A stretch of 11,929 bases of DNA from Actinomycetota bacterium (lineage in GTDB: Bacteria; Actinomycetota; Thermoleophilia; UBA2241). The DNA is taken from positions 1 to 11,929 of the forward strand of contig PLTW01000200.1 of NCBI GenBank assembly GCA_003164655.1, in the 5' to 3' direction. Both the position numbers and the translations under genes were made by a program. The notes beneath the pieces were generated by a model. It worked only from the letters and a program-made list of their open reading frames with translations. It was not told the DNA's origin and ran no database searches. Below are positions 1 through 6,505 of this stretch, one piece after another (positions within the stretch are counted from its first letter, which is position 1; each line of letters opens with the position of its first letter).

Positions 1-240
1 GGGGGGTGGCGGTACCGCGCCTGGCGCATCGCGTGCTCTACGATGGCAGGGCCTGGCATGTAAACTCGCTGCGACGAGGTGCGGCGGCGCGAAGAGTACC
101 CGAGCGTCTTGCGTGACCTTCTCTGGCCTTCCTGGCCTCCCAGAATGTGTGAAGAGCCTCGGTTGCCTCTGGGCGCGACGGAGACACGCTCCTCGACCGA
201 AGGTCAGAGAAAGCGGAGTCCGGGCGCAAACAGGAACGGC
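1..240. other. Left edge, no gene recognised
   Basis: I see no gene I can support here. A plus-strand frame open from the window edge to a TGA at 114-116 (it includes the residues HRVLYDGRAWHV) could be the last ~37 codons of a gene that begins outside the window, but it matches no family I can name. On the minus strand the TetR-fragment frame stays open to the edge, which is expected by chance in DNA this GC-rich. Confidence 0.3.
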
Positions 241-244
241 GGGG

Positions 245-312
245 GTGTTGACCTTTTCGACCGGCTTTTTCAGGGCCGCCAGTGTTCGCCTTTTCGACCG
301 GCGTTTACAGGC
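245..312. repeat. Two-copy direct repeat, 37-bp period
   Basis: Positions 245-274 and 282-311 match at 26 of 30 bases. The shared core is CCTTTTCGACCGGC, preceded by GTGTT in both copies. The repeat is imperfect and present only twice, so it is not a CRISPR array. Similarity to the TetR family on the minus strand stops at about 307-312, the start of the second copy as read on the minus strand, so the repeat coincides with a breakpoint of the truncated gene. I found no other copy in the window. Confidence 0.6.
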
Positions 313-573
313 GTCCGGGGCAGCGTCTGCGGTAGCGGCGATGACACCGGCATTGGCCATCAGGAGCAGGACGAGATCCTCGGTGGAGAAGTCGGGGCGC
401 AGTCGTCCCATGCCCTTGGCCCGGGCAACCAGCTCGGCAAACCCTCGATACGCCGCATTGCGCTTTGCCTCAAAGGCCTTGGCGGCTGGGAAGGTGAGGG
501 TCAGCACCTCGGTGAAGCCGTGGTCGGCCGCCTGCATGGCGCAGACGCGCTCGATGTAGGTGCAGATCAGCAA
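307..573 (-). pseudogene. TetR-family regulator, C-terminal fragment
   Basis: The minus-strand frame reads IERVCAMQAADHGFTEVL, then FPAAKAFEAKR, YRGFAELVARAKGMGRLRPD and DLVLLLMANAGVIAATADAA. This is the helical ligand-binding half typical of actinobacterial TetR proteins with an SbtR-like C-terminal domain. The N-terminal helix-turn-helix, normally ~60 residues, is absent. An in-frame TAG at 574-576 lies directly before the surviving codons, and the last family-like residues (DAAPDA) end at the 37-bp repeat. Without a DNA-binding domain or start signal it cannot act as a repressor. The frame stays open to the window edge, but that part does not look like TetR. Confidence 0.75.
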
Positions 574-577
574 CTAA

Positions 578-715
578 CCCACGTCACATCCGGACCGTCT
601 CGGCTCGGGCCGTTCGACGATCGCCACCACGCTGGACATCGGCAGCCACGCCATCCCGGTCATGCGGCAACAGGCGGCGGCGCTGACCGCGGGACTGGTG
701 TTGGCGGACGCCTAG
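578..715 (+). pseudogene. 3' remnant of a gene, possibly alpha/beta hydrolase
   Basis: After an in-frame TAA (575-577) the plus strand reads about 45 codons ending STIATTLDIGSHAIPVM, then MRQQAAALTAGLVLADA and TAG. The SHAIPV segment followed by a short amphipathic helix resembles the end of alpha/beta hydrolases, where the catalytic His lies in a GSHA/DSHA motif; this assignment is an inference. The reading frame is supported independently by a diverged copy at 4647-4772 with the same layout and stop position. It has no start codon or ribosome binding site. It stands back to back with the TetR fragment, its 5' side facing that of TetR. Confidence 0.5.
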
Positions 716-725
716 ACTGCTGGGG

Positions 726-1081
726 TCACTCCTCGTCTGTCAGAGGTACCACAGTCTCCAGCACGCCGCGATACGTGCCGTTCGGGTCACGCAGGGCCGT
801 GTAGATGATGCGCTCGGAGCCGTGGTCGCTGCGCTCGACCGTGTCGACCTCGTCTTTGGCCCCGGACTTGAGGTCGGCGAGCAGCCCTCCAGGGCGGCCT
901 GGGCGCGCTTGGGGTGGCAGGCTCGCAGGTCGCGGCCGATGAGTATGGGGCTGCAGACCTCGAAGCCGGCACCAGCCCAGAAGCGCACCACGTCGTCCTG
1001 GTCTGCGACGCTGAACCCCACGGGCATGTGCGAGAACAGCAGCGTGAGCTGCTCCGGTGTCAGCTCTCCGGCCTGGGTCAT
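726..1081 (-). pseudogene. PAS-domain protein (DUF438-associated type), frameshifted
   Basis: Start ATG at 1081 is preceded by a strong GAGGAGGAAG site. The protein begins MTQAGELTPEQLTLLFSHMP, then FSVADQDDVVRFW, GRDLRACHPKRAQAALEG. It then continues one frame over as LLADLKSGAKDEV, RIIYTALRDPNGTYRGVLE, ending TDEE at a TGA (726-728). Joined, it is ~118 residues, a complete single PAS fold of the kind found alone or at the end of DUF438 proteins (F..MP, GR...CHP, RY.ALRD.dG.Y.G..E). The break is a single missing base at the GGG run 885-887 (a GGGG run would restore it). Such domains sense small ligands or redox state, but no partner gene is visible. It could be a live gene with a sequence error. 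Confidence 0.75.
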
Positions 1082-1425
1082 CGACCTTCCTCCTCGATCG
1101 GGGTAATGCGAGTGTGCTGCGCGGCCAGATTGTACCGGTCGCCGAGCCCCGCTGCCCAGGAGAGCCTGCTGTCGATTTGAGCCCGCATGACCGCGCCGCC
1201 AGGGTCCGCTCAAGGCCCGAACGCGAGCTTGTTCCGATCCGTCTTCTCGTTGGCTGGCAGGCTCAGCATTCACGGCCCCCCTGCCCCGTCCAGTGGTCAC
1301 TTCACGGCCTGGCGCGGCTTGGCGATGATCTCCCCGGGGCGCTACGAGCGAAGTCTCCGTGCAGCCCGCACATGATACGCACTATCGAAGCGGGCGTCGG
1401 TAACCTGCCCCCACTCGCAATTTAG
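1082..1425. other. Long stretch without a gene
   Basis: About 340 bases between the PAS gene start and the MFS promoter. Open frames exist on both strands, but none has a ribosome binding site, a recognisable domain or a coherent composition. The left end must carry the promoter of the PAS gene (minus strand). The right end becomes A/T-rich and leads into the operator-like dyad at 1426. I see nothing else in it. Confidence 0.4.
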
Positions 1426-1442
1426 TTGTTGTGTTACAATAA
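1426..1442 (+). promoter_or_regulatory. Dyad operator overlapping a -10 box
   Basis: TTGTTGTGTTACAATAA is an imperfect palindrome (TTnTTGTnnnACAAnAA) centred at 1434, in the A/T-richest spot of this part of the window. TACAAT (1435-1440) inside it is a good -10 hexamer. A transcript starting ~7 bases later would begin at the ATG at 1448, so translation may be leaderless, which is common in actinobacteria. No convincing -35 box is seen. Its size and symmetry suit a MarR-family dimer, and an intact marR-type gene follows at 1764, so repression by that protein is likely but inferred. Confidence 0.5.
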
Positions 1443-1741
1443 TGTTTATGGCAACGATCACCTCCCCGTGTTGTGCTGATCACGACGCGCGACGCCGTTC
1501 CGCGGTGCTGGCGACGTGTTGCCTGAGCGTGTTCATCGCGGGCATCGACGTGACGATCGTCAATGTTGCCTTGCCGTGGATCCAAGGGGCACCGCACGCG
1601 TCGGTGAGCGGCCTGCAGTGGACGATCGCTGCCTACGCCCTCGTTATTGCGTGCCTGCTCATGCTGCTCGGATGGTCTCGACCGGACGCTGGCCGCTGGC
1701 TACCGCCGAGCGAAACGGCGCGCGCCTGGCCACTGCCATGA
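1442..1741 (+). pseudogene. MFS drug exporter (DHA2/EmrB-QacA type), N-terminal stub
   Basis: Residues 21-77 read like the start of a 14-TM DHA2 exporter: TM1 with the hallmark GIDVTIVNVALPWIQ, the linker VSGLQW and TM2 WTIAAYALVIACLLMLLG. Similarity ends at about residue 78 (nt ~1673). The last 22 codons are unrelated and terminate just before the MarR ribosome binding site. About 400 residues of the transporter are missing, so this is a deletion remnant and not a one-base frameshift. No ribosome binding site precedes the ATG at 1442; the ATG at 1448 fits a leaderless start from the promoter above. It keeps its place as first gene of a MarR-controlled unit and may now serve only as the leader of that transcript. 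Confidence 0.75.
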
Positions 1742-1763
1742 GCCTCACCCCGCAAGGAGCCCG

Positions 1764-2204
1764 ATGACCACTCGAGCGGCCACGCCGCCAGACACCGCAT
1801 CCCGGGTGTGGATCGCCCTGCATGAGTTCGTCACCGGACAGGACCGCCGGCGTGCTCTCCACGCCACCCTCGATCTCGGGCCTGCGAAGGTCGAGCTGCT
1901 GATCAAGCTCGCCGACGGTCCGATGACCCTGCGACAGATCGCCCGCGCCGTTGCAGTCGACCCACCAGCCGCGACCGTCGGCGTCGACAAACTCGAAGCG
2001 CGCGGCCTGGTCCAGCGCACCCCCCACCCCGACGACAACCGCCGCAAGCTCGTGCACCTCACCGACGCCGGACGCGACGCCGCCCAACGCGGCCAGGCTA
2101 TCCTCAGCGAGCCACCACCCGCACTGACCAACCTGGAGCCCGATGATCTCGCCCGGCTCTGCGAGATCCTCACCCGACTCCAGACCAACCGGACACCGCT
2201 ATGA
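1764..2204 (+). CDS. MarR-family transcriptional regulator
   Basis: A 146-residue protein of normal length for MarR. The start ATG lies 7 bases after AAGGAG, and longer upstream starts in the frame lack such a site. A winged helix-turn-helix spans about residues 38-105: LGPAKVELLIKLADGPMTL, then RQIARAVAVDPPAATVGVDK (recognition helix region), LEARGLVQRTPHPDDNRRK (wing) and VHLTDAGRDAA. The wing pattern with DxRxxxxxLT is diagnostic. It follows the truncated MFS exporter and precedes a metallo-hydrolase by 46 bases, so all three probably share one transcript. It most likely acts as a dimeric repressor of this unit through the dyad at 1426-1442. The ligand is unknown; linked exporters in such pairs usually suggest a toxic small molecule. 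Confidence 0.88.
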   Translation: MTTRAATPPDTASRVWIALHEFVTGQDRRRALHATLDLGPAKVELLIKLADGPMTLRQIARAVAVDPPAATVGVDKLEARGLVQRTPHPDDNRRKLVHLTDAGRDAAQRGQAILSEPPPALTNLEPDDLARLCEILTRLQTNRTPL

Positions 2205-2250
2205 GATCAACAGCCGCGACCCGTCCCGGCTGGCCCCGGAGGCTCCGCCG

Positions 2251-2970
2251 ATGATCCGCATGCTGGGAACGCAATTCGGGCACTTCTTCCTGCTCGAGCA
2301 AGACGGCGAGGTCACCGTCATCGACGCCGGCCTGAGCGGATATCGCGACACCCTGGAGCCCGCCCTGGCCGACATGGGCCGCTCGATCGACGACGTCAAA
2401 GCGATCGTCCTGACCCACGCCGACCCCGACCACGTCGGCTTCGCCGGCGAGTTGCAACAGACGCACGGGATCCCGGTCTACGTCCACCGAGCAGACAGCG
2501 AGCGCACCCGGCAGGGCAAGACCAAGCACGCCGAAGGATCGCCGCTGGCCATGCTCGGCATGCTCAAGCACGCCCACAGTTGGCGCGCACTGCGCCACAC
2601 GATCGCCAACGGAGGATTCAAGCAGTCCAAGGTCCCAAGAGTCATCCCTTTCGATGACGGCGACGAGCTCGAAGTGCCAGGACGGCTGCGAGTGATTCAC
2701 ACCCCCGGGCATACCGAGGGCCACTGCGTCTTCTACGCGCCATTCGAGGACGCGCTGTTCGTCGGAGACGCCATCAACAACCTCGACATCGTCACCGGAC
2801 AGCCCGGCGCGCACCTCGCGCCTCAGGCCGCCAACACCTCCACAAACCAGGCATACGAATCGCTGTCCAGGATCGAAGAGCTGGACGCTCACATCCTGTA
2901 CTTCGGCCACGGCGACCCATCCACGCAAGGAACCCGCGCAATCGTCGCCGAGGCTCGCTCCAAACGCTGA
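2251..2970 (+). CDS. Metallo-beta-lactamase-fold hydrolase
   Basis: A 239-residue protein. The ATG at 2251 is chosen because GGAG lies 9 bases upstream and homology-like sequence starts there (MIRMLGTQFGHFFLLEQDGE); a longer frame overlapping marR has no such support. Metal-site motifs in order: LTHADPDHVG (residues 54-63), HTPGHTEGH (150-158), GDAI (172-175) and FGHGDP (219-224). The first motif is H-x-D-x-D-H and not the classical H-x-H-x-D-H, a variant seen in part of the superfamily that may alter metal occupancy. It is cytoplasmic, with no signal peptide. Substrate cannot be told from sequence; lactone, thioester and thiol-ester hydrolases share this layout. Probably co-transcribed with marR. 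It ends 21 bases from a convergent gene. Confidence 0.88.
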   Translation: MIRMLGTQFGHFFLLEQDGEVTVIDAGLSGYRDTLEPALADMGRSIDDVKAIVLTHADPDHVGFAGELQQTHGIPVYVHRADSERTRQGKTKHAEGSPLAMLGMLKHAHSWRALRHTIANGGFKQSKVPRVIPFDDGDELEVPGRLRVIHTPGHTEGHCVFYAPFEDALFVGDAINNLDIVTGQPGAHLAPQAANTSTNQAYESLSRIEELDAHILYFGHGDPSTQGTRAIVAEARSKR

Positions 2971-2991
2971 CCGAACCCACCCCCGCGGCCG

Positions 2992-4431
2992 CTACTCCCG
3001 CAGCAGCTTGAGGTCTCCTTCCAGGATCTTGCGCATGTCCTCGCGGCGCTCAATCACAAGCCGGTCGACCGCGACCGCGAAGGTCAACCAGGGCGCCTCG
3101 TCGGGCTTCACGAGACTCCTGATGTGCTCGGCGAAGGCCTCACCGCCGGGCGTCGGTCTCACGGTCTCCACCGTGATCGCCCGCGAGGATGGCGTCCCTA
3201 CCTGCTGGTAGATGCGTAGCGAGACGACGTCAAGCTCGTCGCTTACCAGGACGACGGCGCCACCCATGAGCGGCTGGGGTGCCACGTGATCGACCACCCA
3301 GCCGCCGGTGTTGAAGACGCGCATACCGCCGGCAGGCCAGCCCGGGTCGTCCCACCACTGGCTGAAGGGCTTGTGCGTGTGACCCACCACCATCGTGACG
3401 TCACTCGGCAAGGGCCGCTCCCACTGCCGCGCAAAGGTGTTGCGCATCGCCGTGAAGTAGGCGGCCAGCCCCTGTCGCGAACCCGCGCCTATGACTTCGC
3501 CGGTCTGGTCGCGCTCGCGTTCGTGCAGCCGGCCGGCGACGATGTGGCCGACCGCCCGTCGGATGCCCCAGCTTTCGATCTTGCCAAGAAGCGGGTTCTG
3601 TCGTTTGGTGACGGCTGCAGCAAGGCCGCCGAGCATCGCCTCGACGGCACGGGGGTCCTGCATCGAGTCGTAGAGCTTCTCGATCAGGGCTCCGGTGCGT
3701 GTCGAACGCCCCATCGACCCCCAGAAGAAGTCGACCCAGGCCCAGTTTTCGCGCTCGATGGTGTCGACGTCGTCAAGCGGCGGAGAGGACGGATCGGCGA
3801 GACGCGCCATGGCTGAGAAGAGGGTGCCGACACGCTCCATGTAGTGGCCGTGGGTGACGAGCACCGCGCGCTCGCCGTCGAGCGAGGTGAGGGCGAGGTC
3901 GGGGTAGACGACGCGCACCTGAGCCCGCTCGGTGCCGCGAAGGTAGTGCACGGCGTCCTCAAGCAGCGGCGCTCGATAGCAGGGCGGCTTTGTGAGGAAC
4001 ATCGGCGAGGTGTGCCACGACGCGGGTCCCTGCTCGCGCGGCCTGCCCGCCCGCAGGAACTCCGCCGCAGAGCGCTCCCGACTCATCTCCCAGAGATGAT
4101 GGTCGTGATTGCCGGGAACGAAGACGGCTTCGTCGCGCACGACCGGCTCGCCGGCGGCTAACGCCGCGGCGAACTGGGCCACCACCGGCAGGCTGAGGAC
4201 GGGCGAGGCCAGGGCAAGTTCGACCAGGTCGCCGGCGACGATCATCGTGGGGGGCTCGCCGCCACCGTTGGCGGCGACGATATCGCGCAGGCAATCTACC
4301 AGTGAGGTCAGGGCCGGGCTGGAGTGCTGAGAGTCGGCCAGCGTCGTGCCGGCCTGCAGACTCGTGAGGATGCTGTTCTCGGCCCCGAGGTGCAGGTCGG
4401 AGAGGACGATGTAGCGCACTTGGCCAGCCAC
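2992..4431 (-). CDS. Calcineurin-like metallophosphoesterase
   Basis: A 479-residue protein starting at a GTG with AGGAGG 8 bases upstream. All dinuclear metal-site motifs are present: SDLHLG (residues 11-16), AGDLVE (66-71), GNHDHH (107-112), VTHGHYM (192-198) and GHTHKP (350-355), followed by FNTGGWV. This is the calcineurin-like phosphoesterase fold, hydrolysing phosphomono- or diesters with Mn/Fe-type metals. Most small members are ~250-300 residues. Here about 150 helical residues are inserted between the HGH and GHTH motifs, and ~80 follow the core, so a special substrate or partner is possible. No signal peptide or membrane segment is seen. It is convergent with the MBL gene and monocistronic. 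The exact substrate is unknown. Confidence 0.88.
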   Translation of the reverse strand: MAGQVRYIVLSDLHLGAENSILTSLQAGTTLADSQHSSPALTSLVDCLRDIVAANGGGEPPTMIVAGDLVELALASPVLSLPVVAQFAAALAAGEPVVRDEAVFVPGNHDHHLWEMSRERSAAEFLRAGRPREQGPASWHTSPMFLTKPPCYRAPLLEDAVHYLRGTERAQVRVVYPDLALTSLDGERAVLVTHGHYMERVGTLFSAMARLADPSSPPLDDVDTIERENWAWVDFFWGSMGRSTRTGALIEKLYDSMQDPRAVEAMLGGLAAAVTKRQNPLLGKIESWGIRRAVGHIVAGRLHERERDQTGEVIGAGSRQGLAAYFTAMRNTFARQWERPLPSDVTMVVGHTHKPFSQWWDDPGWPAGGMRVFNTGGWVVDHVAPQPLMGGAVVLVSDELDVVSLRIYQQVGTPSSRAITVETVRPTPGGEAFAEHIRSLVKPDEAPWLTFAVAVDRLVIERREDMRKILEGDLKLLRE

Positions 4432-4646
4432 GACTCACGCCTCCTGGAGTGGGACCCTGGGACTGGCGTCAGTCTAGCGAGAGTGTCGCCGCCTTATCGA
4501 GAGCAGTGAGGCGGTCACCATTGCTCGGCCGTGACCATCCGTGACGGACCGGGCTGAAGTACGACAGCAGCCAGAGGCGCCAGAAGGGCGGTCTTGCCGC
4601 GGGTGGGTCGCCTTTGACCTTCTTTGGTCGACTCGCTCGCCCGGCA
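4432..4646. other. Intergenic region with metallophosphoesterase promoter
   Basis: About 215 bases upstream of the metallophosphoesterase (minus strand). The strong AGGAGG of that gene is at the left end. I see no gene, repeat or clear promoter hexamers in the rest. Confidence 0.35.
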
Positions 4647-4772
4647 AGAGGGGGTCAATCCCTCGCCACGATCGCTTCCGCTGCCTTGGTGGACAACGAC
4701 TCACACGCCATCCCGGCGATGCAGCAGGAGGCGGCGACGCTGATCGCGGGGATGGTGTTCGCGGCGAAATAG
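4647..4772 (+). pseudogene. 3' gene remnant, second copy of the 578-715 tail
   Basis: The frame reads SLATIASAALVDNDSHAIPAM, then QQEAATLIAGMVFAAK and TAG at 4770-4772. It aligns with the tail at 578-715 at both DNA and protein level (shared TIA, L-D, SHAIP-M, Q, AA-L-AG-V). Only the last ~40 codons are recognisable and there is no start codon or ribosome binding site. It stops 18 bases before the convergent VOC gene. The DSHAIP segment suggests the C-terminus of an alpha/beta hydrolase, which is inferred. Two similar tails 4 kb apart imply decay of two paralogues or duplication of a gene end. Confidence 0.45.
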
Positions 4773-4790
4773 ACAAGTCAGCTGCCGCCC

Positions 4791-5201
4791 CTACCCCTGG
4801 TAGCCCTCAGGCCACTGCTGCAACCCCCAGAGGTTGCCGTCAGGGTCGCTGAACCAGACGTACTTGACGCCCCCGATGTCCTGGACCCCGCTCGCCTCGA
4901 CGCCGCGGGCCACGAGCGCCGCGCGGGCCTCCTCGATGTCCTTCACGACCAGATGGAGGCCCTTGACCGAGCCCGGCACCATCTCGCTGATCGGCCCCAT
5001 GCCGGTGCCGAAGACGATCGCACAGGCCGAGCCCGGCGGCGTGAACTGCACGACGCGCATGCCTGCGCTCACTAACGTGTCGTGCAGGTTGCCGAAGCCG
5101 ATGCGCTCGTAGAAGGCCTTGGCGCGATCGACATCGGAGACTGGGACCGGCACGAGCTCGAGCCGCATCTCTGGTATGGGTGGCAGGTGTGCATCGGCCA
5201 C
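4791..5201 (-). CDS. VOC-family (glyoxalase/dioxygenase fold) protein
   Basis: A 136-residue protein of the vicinal-oxygen-chelate superfamily. I chose the GTG at 5201, because AAGGGGGG lies 8 bases upstream; the ATG at 5168 (MRLELVPVPVSD) is the alternative. Two beta-alpha-beta-beta-beta units are visible: LVPVPVSDVDRAKAFYERIG through VVQFTPPGSACAIVFG, then KGLHLVVKDIEEARAALVARG through YVWFSDPDGNLWGLQQW. The ending F-DPDGN-W is the family signature carrying the metal-site Glu position, here replaced by residues of WGLQQ. These small proteins bind or convert hydrophobic or electrophilic metabolites, and the substrate cannot be assigned. It lies in a minus-strand pair with a second VOC gene 232 bases upstream. 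Confidence 0.85.
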   Translation of the reverse strand: MADAHLPPIPEMRLELVPVPVSDVDRAKAFYERIGFGNLHDTLVSAGMRVVQFTPPGSACAIVFGTGMGPISEMVPGSVKGLHLVVKDIEEARAALVARGVEASGVQDIGGVKYVWFSDPDGNLWGLQQWPEGYQG

Positions 5202-5433
5202 GGCAGACCCCCCTTCTCTCGTCGTTGCGATGTGAGGCTGGTGTTCGCAGTGACATTCAGCTCCGCCGCGCAAAGGCGACCGGCCAATGGCACCTTCGTC
5301 GAGGTGCGCCTCGTGCGAGAAGCCGAACGCTGCTTGCCTAGTCTCTAACTTCGAGGCGCTCAGCAAAGAAGACTGGGACCTCCTGTTCGTGTGCTTGACG
5401 GTGCCTGGTCCGGTTGTTGGCCGATCTTCGCAG
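5202..5433. other. Intergenic region between two VOC genes
   Basis: About 230 bases with no supported gene on either strand. It holds the ribosome binding site and presumably a promoter for the downstream VOC gene (minus strand), so the two VOC genes are probably not one tight operon. No strong hairpin is evident. Confidence 0.35.
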
Positions 5434-5817
5434 CTACATCTGCTCGATGGCGATGCGGTTGCCCTCGCTGTCGATGAAGAAGGCGGTCCAGCCGATCATC
5501 TCACCCTGGTACTCCTTGTCCTGGTCGATGGTCCCGCCGGCCTCGCGAACACGCTCGAGCATGCCGTCAATGTCACCGAGCGAGCTGAGAAAGACGGTGG
5601 GACCGGCGGCGCCCGGCTGGCCGCCGAGGTAGAGGTTGAAGGCGACGATCCGCGACGGAGCCTGACTTTCGTCCGCGGCTGGGGGCCTGCCCGGCAGAGC
5701 GACGCCGTCCATCCCTGGAGGCGTGGTGAACGGGAGTCCCAGAACGTGCGAGTAGAACTTGCAGGCACGGTCCATGTCGCTCACCGGGATGCTGTTCCAG
5801 ACGACCAAGTCTTCCAT
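5434..5817 (-). CDS. VOC-family (glyoxalase/dioxygenase fold) protein
   Basis: A 127-residue protein; ATG at 5817 with GGAGG 7 bases upstream. It has the two-module VOC layout: WNSIPVSDMDRACKFYSHVLG, IVAFNLYLGG, then PTVFLSSLGDIDGMLERV, EYQGEMIGWTAFFIDSEGNR and IAIEQM. It keeps the C-terminal Glu (AIEQM) that often ligates metal, unlike its neighbour. The pattern VxW..IPVxDmdRA.kFY resembles the actinobacterial predicted enzymes related to lactoylglutathione lyase. The reaction is unknown. It is divergent from the DUF1801 gene; the ~120 bases between them must hold both promoters. Confidence 0.87.
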   Translation of the reverse strand: MEDLVVWNSIPVSDMDRACKFYSHVLGLPFTTPPGMDGVALPGRPPAADESQAPSRIVAFNLYLGGQPGAAGPTVFLSSLGDIDGMLERVREAGGTIDQDKEYQGEMIGWTAFFIDSEGNRIAIEQM

Positions 5818-5937
5818 GGTGTCCTCCGAAGTTGTCGCGGGGCTTGCTGAGAGTTGTACCCACGCGGCGCAGTGAGGCCACGCCGCCCCGCCGGTTCGTG
5901 GTACCTTGAGTCGCATCCGCCGCCAGGAAAGGGACTG

Positions 5938-6303
5938 ATGATGCCGGAGAACCCGATCGACGCCTACCTCGCCGCTATGCCCGAGGAGAGGCGGTCTGTG
6001 CTCGAGGTGCTCCGTAGGCGCATCCGCGACATCGCTGCGGACGCCGAGGAGGTCACCAGCTACGGCATCCCCGCGTTCCGCGTCGAGGGCAAGGTGGTCA
6101 TCGGCTTCAAGGCCAACAAGAGCGACTACTCGATCTACCCGTTCAGCGGCGGAGCGGCAGAACGCTTCCCCGAAGAGCTGCAGGGACGAACCGTCACCTC
6201 AGGCTCGATCCACTTCACCGCCGAGGACCCGATCGCGGACGACCTGCTGCGTCGAATCATCGAGTGGCGGATCCAGGCGAACCGCGAACCGGGCGGTCAC
6301 TGA
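5938..6303 (+). CDS. DUF1801 (YdhG-like) protein
   Basis: A 121-residue protein. AGGAAAGGG lies just before two adjacent ATGs (5938 and 5941), either of which may be used. DUF1801 features are clear: IDAYLAAMPEERRSVLEVLR at the start, the core EEVTSYGIPAFRVEGKVVIG, then KSDYSIYPFSGG and GSIHFTAEDPIADDLLRRII. The family is cytoplasmic and has a frataxin-like fold; the Bacillus subtilis member YdhG (Fra) has been described as an iron chaperone, but most members, including this one, have no proven role. It is divergent from the second VOC gene, a common neighbourhood for DUF1801 in actinobacteria. Confidence 0.88.
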   Translation: MMPENPIDAYLAAMPEERRSVLEVLRRRIRDIAADAEEVTSYGIPAFRVEGKVVIGFKANKSDYSIYPFSGGAAERFPEELQGRTVTSGSIHFTAEDPIADDLLRRIIEWRIQANREPGGH

Positions 6304-6479
6304 GGCGGACCGCCTCCTGGGGGCGGCAGCACTACTGCGGCACGATCTGACTCCTTGAATCGGTCGCGAAACCCCACAGTCAAGGTGAACCGGTTTTCAG
6401 GGTTCCACTCCCGCGTCAGAGCGCGCATCCATTGGCCGCCAACGGAGTCTGCAGTACCCTTGGTCCAGATCATGTTCAC
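6297..6479 (-). other. Possible short reverse-strand ORF or gene relic
   Basis: In the gap before the decarboxylase the minus strand has a 60-codon frame with a protein-like look: VNMIWTKGTADSVGGQWM, LTREWNPENRFTLTVGFRDR. Its third-position GC is visibly lower than in neighbouring genes. There is no ribosome binding site at its start, and it ends inside the DUF1801 stop region. I recognise no family. It may be a relic of a lost gene or simply a chance frame over the decarboxylase promoter. Confidence 0.2.
6302..6316 (+). terminator. Short hairpin at the DUF1801 stop
   Basis: GAGGCGGACCGCCTC is a perfect inverted repeat (6-bp stem with a 3-base loop) overlapping the stop codon. It has no T-tract after it. 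Placement suggests a terminator, but the stem is short and this is weak evidence. Confidence 0.3.
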
Positions 6480-6505
6480 GGCCGCGATGCGCGAGAGGGG
6501 GCGGC

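Noticed and set aside
245..312. CRISPR-like repeat
   Set aside because: Only two imperfect units are present, with just 7 bases between the matching blocks, no array and no cas genes.
740..1300. N-terminal extension of the PAS protein upstream of 1081
   Set aside because: The extension is low-complexity and Arg/Gly-rich, whereas the ATG at 1081 has a strong ribosome binding site and starts the conserved sequence.
2143..2250. Earlier start for the MBL hydrolase, overlapping marR
   Set aside because: There is no ribosome binding site and no MBL-like residues before the ATG at 2251, which has GGAG at proper spacing.
2985..2992. GCGGCCGC palindrome between convergent genes as a terminator
   Set aside because: An 8-base palindrome cannot form a useful hairpin and is expected by chance at this GC content.
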